Source: Flavobacteriaceae bacterium UBA5544
GTDB taxonomy: Bacteria > Bacteroidota > Bacteroidia > Flavobacteriales > Flavobacteriaceae
NCBI GenBank assembly: GCA_002426755.1
Contig: DINI01000019.1
Location: 93,560 to 157,559 of the forward strand
DNA length: 64,000 nt
Direction: 5' to 3'
In this document: in pieces, positions 63,668 through 64,000 of the stretch
Numbering within the stretch: position 1 is the first letter of the stretch
How the letters are laid out: each line of letters opens with the position of its first letter
Made by a program: the position numbers and the translations under genes
The notes under the pieces: model-generated
Databases searched by the model: none
What the model saw: only the letters and a program-made list of their open reading frames with translations
Told to the model about the DNA's origin: nothing

Positions 63668-64000
63668 CTAGTTTTTAAACATGGTTGTGATAGGCTTGGT
63701 AACCTCTTCGAAGGCGACTTCTTGTGGTGTGATGACCATTCCATCACGTAATTTTCCAACACCTGTGGCTACAATCTTATCGGTGGAAGACACGCCAGAT
63801 TCCAAAACGTAAAGATTATCAACAGATGCTTTTACCTTTACAATGGTATTTACCACTTTATTATCATCTCCCAATTTAAAGAGCATGATGTTTCCTTGTT
63901 GTTCGTAAGTAGCTTCTTGAGGCACCACAATGGCATTTTCATACACTGTCGGAATTTGAATTTTCCCACTGTTCCCATTGGTTAATAATTGATTTGGATT
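63668..64000 (-). CDS. RND efflux membrane fusion protein (C-terminal part)
   Basis: The C-terminal 110 residues of an AcrA-like periplasmic adaptor; the 5' part lies beyond the window. The frame is open from 64000 (NPNQLLTNGNSGKIQIPTVY). ENAIVVPQEATYEQQGNIML is the beta-barrel domain characteristic, and VLESGVSSTDKIVATGVGKL with LRDGMVITP belongs to the membrane-proximal domain. It would be the first visible gene of the efflux operon, 14 nt before the RND gene. Confidence 0.92.
   Translation of the reverse strand, partial: NPNQLLTNGNSGKIQIPTVYENAIVVPQEATYEQQGNIMLFKLGDDNKVVNTIVKVKASVDNLYVLESGVSSTDKIVATGVGKLRDGMVITPQEVAFEEVTKPITTMFKN

Overview
The window looks like chromosomal DNA of a marine-type flavobacterium (Bacteroidota, Flavobacteriaceae). 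The DNA is AT-rich. Where promoters can be seen they follow the Bacteroidota pattern TTG-N19-TAnnTTTG, and Shine-Dalgarno sequences are not obvious. There is a SusC/SusD pair with glycoside hydrolases, several proteins with type IX secretion (T9SS) C-terminal sorting domains, and neighbourhoods I associate with Flavobacteriaceae (ribF-HTTM-serS, prs-rplY-pth, rsmA-mgtE). About 50 protein genes and one tRNA are supported. There are no rRNA genes, CRISPR arrays, complete insertion sequences or prophage genes.

Layout. 1-1738: the start of an S41 protease, a dCMP deaminase, a structured intergenic repeat and a HupE/UreJ-like membrane protein. 1735-8155: a divergent DNA-damage/mutagenesis locus. 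An error-prone DnaE-type polymerase and a Y-family polymerase run leftward; a self-cleaving XRE-S24 (LexA-like) repressor and an exonuclease/GIY-YIG nuclease run rightward. Two near-identical 15-bp sites lie between the two arms. 8337-21867: a polysaccharide utilization locus (PUL) with a membrane-bound Y_Y_Y/LuxR-type regulator, SusC, SusD, a surface glycan-binding candidate, two GH30 enzymes and a GH5-CBM6 enzyme, probably for a beta-glucan with 1,6 and/or 1,3 linkages. It ends beside tRNA-Leu(CAA) and is bracketed by imperfect 32-bp direct repeats. 22148-24521: prs, rplY, pth. 24567-28758: two divergent secreted M43-type metalloproteases. 28845-46780: mostly housekeeping (ribF, HTTM protein, serS, rsmA, mgtE, a 2-hydroxyacid dehydrogenase, an OlsF-like aminolipid acyltransferase, aspartate kinase, fbp) with small conserved genes. 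46942-55340: mfd, a TlpA-like thioredoxin protein, a LysM protein, a lipoprotein, gpsA and an 11-unit 21-bp tandem repeat. 55416-64000: an S9 peptidase, then a leftward operon for a tripartite RND efflux pump with a TetR regulator; its fusion protein runs off the window.

The least ordinary material is regulatory or repetitive. It comprises the paired candidate operators between the two mutagenesis arms, the direct repeats around the PUL next to a tRNA, a dispersed repeat that appears to have entered mfd in frame, a 118-nt nested-hairpin element, purine-rich repeats placed just after stop codons, and the tandem heptad-coding array after gpsA. All function calls rest on reading motifs and on family knowledge; no searches were run.
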